DNA of 8,703 nt. Origin: Lentisphaerota bacterium. GTDB lineage: Bacteria > Verrucomicrobiota > Kiritimatiellia > RFP12 > UBA3636. Location: assembly GCA_012511845.1 (NCBI GenBank), contig JAAZFF010000286.1, positions 1 to 8,703 of the forward strand, written 5' to 3'. Position 1 is the first letter of the stretch, and every line of letters begins with the position of its first letter. The notes beneath the pieces are model-generated. The model was not told where the DNA came from. It saw only the letters and a program-made list of their open reading frames with translations, and ran no database searches. The translations under genes and the position numbers were made by a program. Positions 6,818 through 8,703 of the stretch are shown here, in pieces.

Positions 6818-8125
6818 TTACTCCCACTCGATAGTAGCGGGCGGTTTCGGACTCAGATCGTAGCATACGCGATTTACATGCTTTACTTCTGCCAGAATGC
6901 GGTTCACTATCTTTTCCAGTACTTCCCAGTCTATTCGCTCAATCGTGGCTTTCATGGCATCAACAGTATTTACTGCACGGATTATTTCAGGGTAATCGTA
7001 GGTTCTGGAGCCGTCACGAACGCCGGTCGAGCGGAAGTCAGGAATGGCCGCATAGTATTGCCAGACGGTTTTATCAAGACCTGCAAGTGCAAATTCCTCC
7101 CTCAAAATAGCGTCAGCCTCCCTTACAGCTTCAAGTCTTTCGACTGTTATGGCTCCCAGGCATCTCACGGCAAGTCCCGGTCCGGGAAACGGCTGTCTGA
7201 AAATCATGCTTCGGGGAAGTCCCAGCTCAAGACCGCAGGCGCGAACCTCATCCTTGAAAAGGTTGCGGACAGGTTCAACAAGTTTGAACTTCAAATCAGG
7301 AGGGAGCCCTCCCACATTGTGGTGGCTCTTTACACCTTTTCCTGTCTTGGATCCGCTTTCGACAACGTCGGAATATATCGTTCCCTGGGCAAGAAACTCT
7401 ATTCCTTCCAGCTTGCGCGCCTCTTCCTCAAAAATCCGTATAAACTCCGAACCGATAATCTTGCGTTTTTCTTCCGGATCGGCAACTCCCTTTAATTTCG
7501 TCAGGAAGCGATCGACAGCATCGACATAAATCAGTTTGGAGCCCGGCGCATCGGAAAACATTTTCAGAACATCTTCTGATTCTCCCTTGCGCATAAGTCC
7601 GTTATTAACATGCACACATATAAGCTGCTCACCTATCGCTTTCATGAGGAGTGCCGCTACAACCGAACTGTCGACTCCGCCGGAAAGTGCCAAAAGCACT
7701 CTTCCATTGCCTACTTGCTTGCGTATCAACTCAACTTGTGCATCAATAAAGTTTTTCATATTCCAGTTCTTTTCGCACTCGCAGACCTGAAATACAAAAT
7801 TGCTCAAGGCTTCCATAGACCCTTCATCATCTTCGTTCCAGAAGTTCAAAGACGGTGAACAATCCTGTGCTTTATATGCTACCGTCATAACAGGCACGCC
7901 GATTTCAAATATTTCGCTTTCCACGTTAAAAGTCGGAGTGTCTGTTTCGTTATCTGCTTCTGCGAATAACACGATTCCCCTTAAACCGATCAAAGATTTC
8001 ATCGCGGCGGAACTGATGTCGTGGCTGTATATTTCGCTGTAAACACCCATATCCCGTATCGCCCTCGTCAGTGCCGCAGTGCCTGTGCCGCCGAGATCCA
8101 CAACTGCTATCAAATCCTGTTTCAT
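6818..8125 (-). CDS. guaA: GMP synthase with degenerate glutaminase domain
   Basis: GMP synthase aminates XMP to GMP using ATP and, normally, glutamine-derived ammonia. I start it at ATG 8125 (435 residues): MKQDLIAVVDLGG matches family N-termini and AGGGAG lies 4 bases upstream. A TTG further up would add 13 residues without support. The synthetase part is complete: PP-loop SGGVDSS (148-154), GTIYSDVVESG, HHNVGGLP (268-275), RQPFPGPGLAVR (310-321) and the C-terminal KPPATIEWE. The N-terminal class I amidotransferase domain is decayed. The nucleophile motif C-Y-G-x-Q reads A-Y-K-A-Q (Ala83, codon 7877-7879), SGGP is replaced by FAEAD, and the next ~85 residues, which carry the His-Glu pair in full-length enzymes (about 525 residues in E. 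coli), are missing. The frame is open throughout, so it is not a pseudogene by frameshift. It likely uses free ammonia or a separate glutaminase. It is transcribed divergently from aroB. Confidence 0.95.
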   Translation of the reverse strand: MKQDLIAVVDLGGTGTAALTRAIRDMGVYSEIYSHDISSAAMKSLIGLRGIVLFAEADNETDTPTFNVESEIFEIGVPVMTVAYKAQDCSPSLNFWNEDDEGSMEALSNFVFQVCECEKNWNMKNFIDAQVELIRKQVGNGRVLLALSGGVDSSVVAALLMKAIGEQLICVHVNNGLMRKGESEDVLKMFSDAPGSKLIYVDAVDRFLTKLKGVADPEEKRKIIGSEFIRIFEEEARKLEGIEFLAQGTIYSDVVESGSKTGKGVKSHHNVGGLPPDLKFKLVEPVRNLFKDEVRACGLELGLPRSMIFRQPFPGPGLAVRCLGAITVERLEAVREADAILREEFALAGLDKTVWQYYAAIPDFRSTGVRDGSRTYDYPEIIRAVNTVDAMKATIERIDWEVLEKIVNRILAEVKHVNRVCYDLSPKPPATIEWE

Positions 8126-8129
8126 GCTA

Positions 8130-8135
8130 CTCCCT
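8130..8135 (-). promoter_or_regulatory. Ribosome binding site deciding the guaA start
   Basis: AGGGAG on the minus strand lies 4 bases before the ATG at 8125. No comparable site precedes the upstream TTG at 8164, which also falls within the predicted leader hairpin. Confidence 0.7.
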
Positions 8136-8152
8136 GTTTTAGTACCGAATGC

Positions 8153-8173
8153 CTGCACCTGCAAGTGGTGCAG
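8153..8173 (-). promoter_or_regulatory. Hairpin in the guaA 5' leader
   Basis: CTGCACC (8153-8159) and GGTGCAG (8167-8173) are perfect inverted repeats around a 7-base loop. On the minus strand the structure would sit at the very 5' end of the transcript from the predicted promoter, about 27-48 bases before the guaA ATG. It could stabilise the mRNA or take part in regulation; it does not resemble a purine riboswitch, which would need about 70 nt and a three-way junction. Confidence 0.4.
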
Positions 8174-8182
8174 TGCCTATTT

Positions 8183-8196
8183 AAAATACGTATTTT
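8183..8196. promoter_or_regulatory. Perfect 14-bp palindrome, candidate operator
   Basis: AAAATACGTATTTT is fully self-complementary and lies between the divergent guaA and aroB genes, overlapping the predicted guaA -10 region. Symmetric, AT-flanked sites of this size are typical of dimeric regulators. No regulator gene is in the window. Confidence 0.4.
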
Positions 8197-8211
8197 CATG
8201 CCTCAATGCAA
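8183..8211 (-). promoter_or_regulatory. Candidate guaA promoter
   Basis: On the minus strand TTGCAT (8211-8206) and TATTTT (8188-8183) are separated by 17 bases. Matches to sigma-70 consensus are modest (3/6 and 4/6), but spacing and position, giving a leader of about 50 bases, are suitable. The -10 lies within the 14-bp palindrome. Confidence 0.35.
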
Positions 8212-8225
8212 TAAAATCCTTTCTC

Positions 8226-8254
8226 TTGAGAGTCTGCAAATAAAATGCGATAAT
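8226..8254 (+). promoter_or_regulatory. Predicted sigma-70 promoter of aroB
   Basis: TTGAGA (8226-8231) and GATAAT (8249-8254) are separated by exactly 17 bases, each one mismatch from consensus. Transcription would start near 8261, leaving a leader of roughly 64 bases before aroB. It is the best promoter match I found in the divergent region. Confidence 0.6.
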
Positions 8255-8324
8255 CACGAACAATCAGAAATAAGCAATTTAATTACAAGAATTTTACAAT
8301 CATATTTCAAGACCACAGCAAAAA

Positions 8325-8703
8325 ATGAAACTATTTGAGACAACAGTAAACGCCAGAGCGGGCAACTCCCACATAACAGTCGGTCCCGGAGTGTTGCGGC
8401 AAATCGGTGCAGTTGCCCAAAAAACAGTCAAGGGACGCAGGGCGTGTGTCGTTACCGACTCCAATGTGTGCAATCTTCATCTCAGTCCTGTAATGGAATC
8501 GCTTGAGGCGAACGGTTTCGAGGCAGAACAGGTTTCCGTGCCGGCAGGCGAGAACTCCAAGTCGCTTGAAATGGTTTCCACGTTATGGAATACATTTAAC
8601 GGATATAAAATTACCCGTACAGACCTCATAGTTGCACTTGGCGGCGGAGTTGTGGGGGATTTGGCAGGTTTTGCCGCTGCTACGTATCTGCGCGGTGTGG
8701 CAA
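8325..8703 (+). CDS. aroB: 3-dehydroquinate synthase, N-terminal part (3' end outside window)
   Basis: AroB converts DAHP to 3-dehydroquinate, the second step of the shikimate pathway to aromatic amino acids, using NAD+ and a divalent metal in the cytoplasm. The visible 126 codons start at ATG 8325 (MKLFETTVNARAGNSH) and contain family landmarks in order: VVTDSNV (42-48), PAGENSKSLE (73-82) and the nucleotide-binding segment DLIVALGGGVVGDLAGF (100-116) followed by AAATYLRG. This is about one third of the usual ~360 residues, and the metal ligands would lie beyond the edge. No clear Shine-Dalgarno precedes the ATG (only an A-rich stretch), but the N-terminus fits the family and a good promoter lies at 8226-8254. 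Confidence 0.95.
   Translation, partial: MKLFETTVNARAGNSHITVGPGVLRQIGAVAQKTVKGRRACVVTDSNVCNLHLSPVMESLEANGFEAEQVSVPAGENSKSLEMVSTLWNTFNGYKITRTDLIVALGGGVVGDLAGFAAATYLRGVA

Noticed and set aside
6803..7495. 230-codon plus-strand frame antisense to guaA
   Set aside because: It lies entirely opposite the strongly conserved guaA coding region and its peptide resembles no known family.
8126..8164. Upstream TTG start for guaA adding 13 residues
   Set aside because: There is no ribosome site, it falls in the leader hairpin, and the extra residues do not match GMP synthase N-termini, whereas ATG 8125 has AGGGAG in place.
8126..8324. Purine riboswitch in front of guaA
   Set aside because: The leader is only about 50 bases from the predicted start and contains one simple hairpin, not the three-stem junction with conserved core.

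Overview
The window looks like a chromosomal piece of a Gram-negative bacterium with moderate GC. A PVC-type organism (Lentisphaerota/Kiritimatiellota/Verrucomicrobiota) is my best guess. The reasons are the exported glycan-active genes, a large DUF3857/transglutaminase lipoprotein, and an intergenic spacer packed with short-period tandem repeats. This placement is inference; no marker gene in the window proves it.

Layout: (1) Bases 1-2393, plus strand: the 3' part of a GH16-type glycoside hydrolase with a C-terminal Ig-like domain. It overlaps by 4 bp an exported PD40/TolB-like beta-propeller protein. The two look like a translationally coupled pair acting on a polysaccharide outside the cytoplasm. 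(2) Bases 2394-2919: a convergent spacer made largely of short tandem repeats of 6, 7, 8 and 9 bp period. It includes four separate clusters of one heptamer family and a 9-bp-stem hairpin. The last heptamer cluster runs into the 3' end of the next gene. (3) Bases 2920-8125, minus strand: guaA (GMP synthase) followed after 31 bp by a 1288-residue lipoprotein gene. The lipoprotein consists of two tandem DUF3857-transglutaminase modules, the second without the catalytic Cys. (4) Bases 8126-8324: a divergent intergenic region with predicted promoters for guaA and aroB, a perfect 14-bp palindrome and a guaA leader hairpin. (5) Bases 8325-8703: the 5' third of aroB (3-dehydroquinate synthase), cut by the window edge.

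The most unusual coding feature is GuaA. The ATP-pyrophosphatase and dimerisation domains are intact. The N-terminal glutaminase domain has Ala where the nucleophilic Cys should be, has lost the oxyanion-type GGP segment, and lacks roughly 85 residues that would carry the His/Glu pair. The predicted enzyme cannot hydrolyse glutamine by itself and must use free ammonia or a glutaminase encoded elsewhere. The most unusual non-coding feature is the 2394-2928 repeat mosaic. The window shows no tRNA, rRNA, CRISPR array, transposase or riboswitch that I could recognise.
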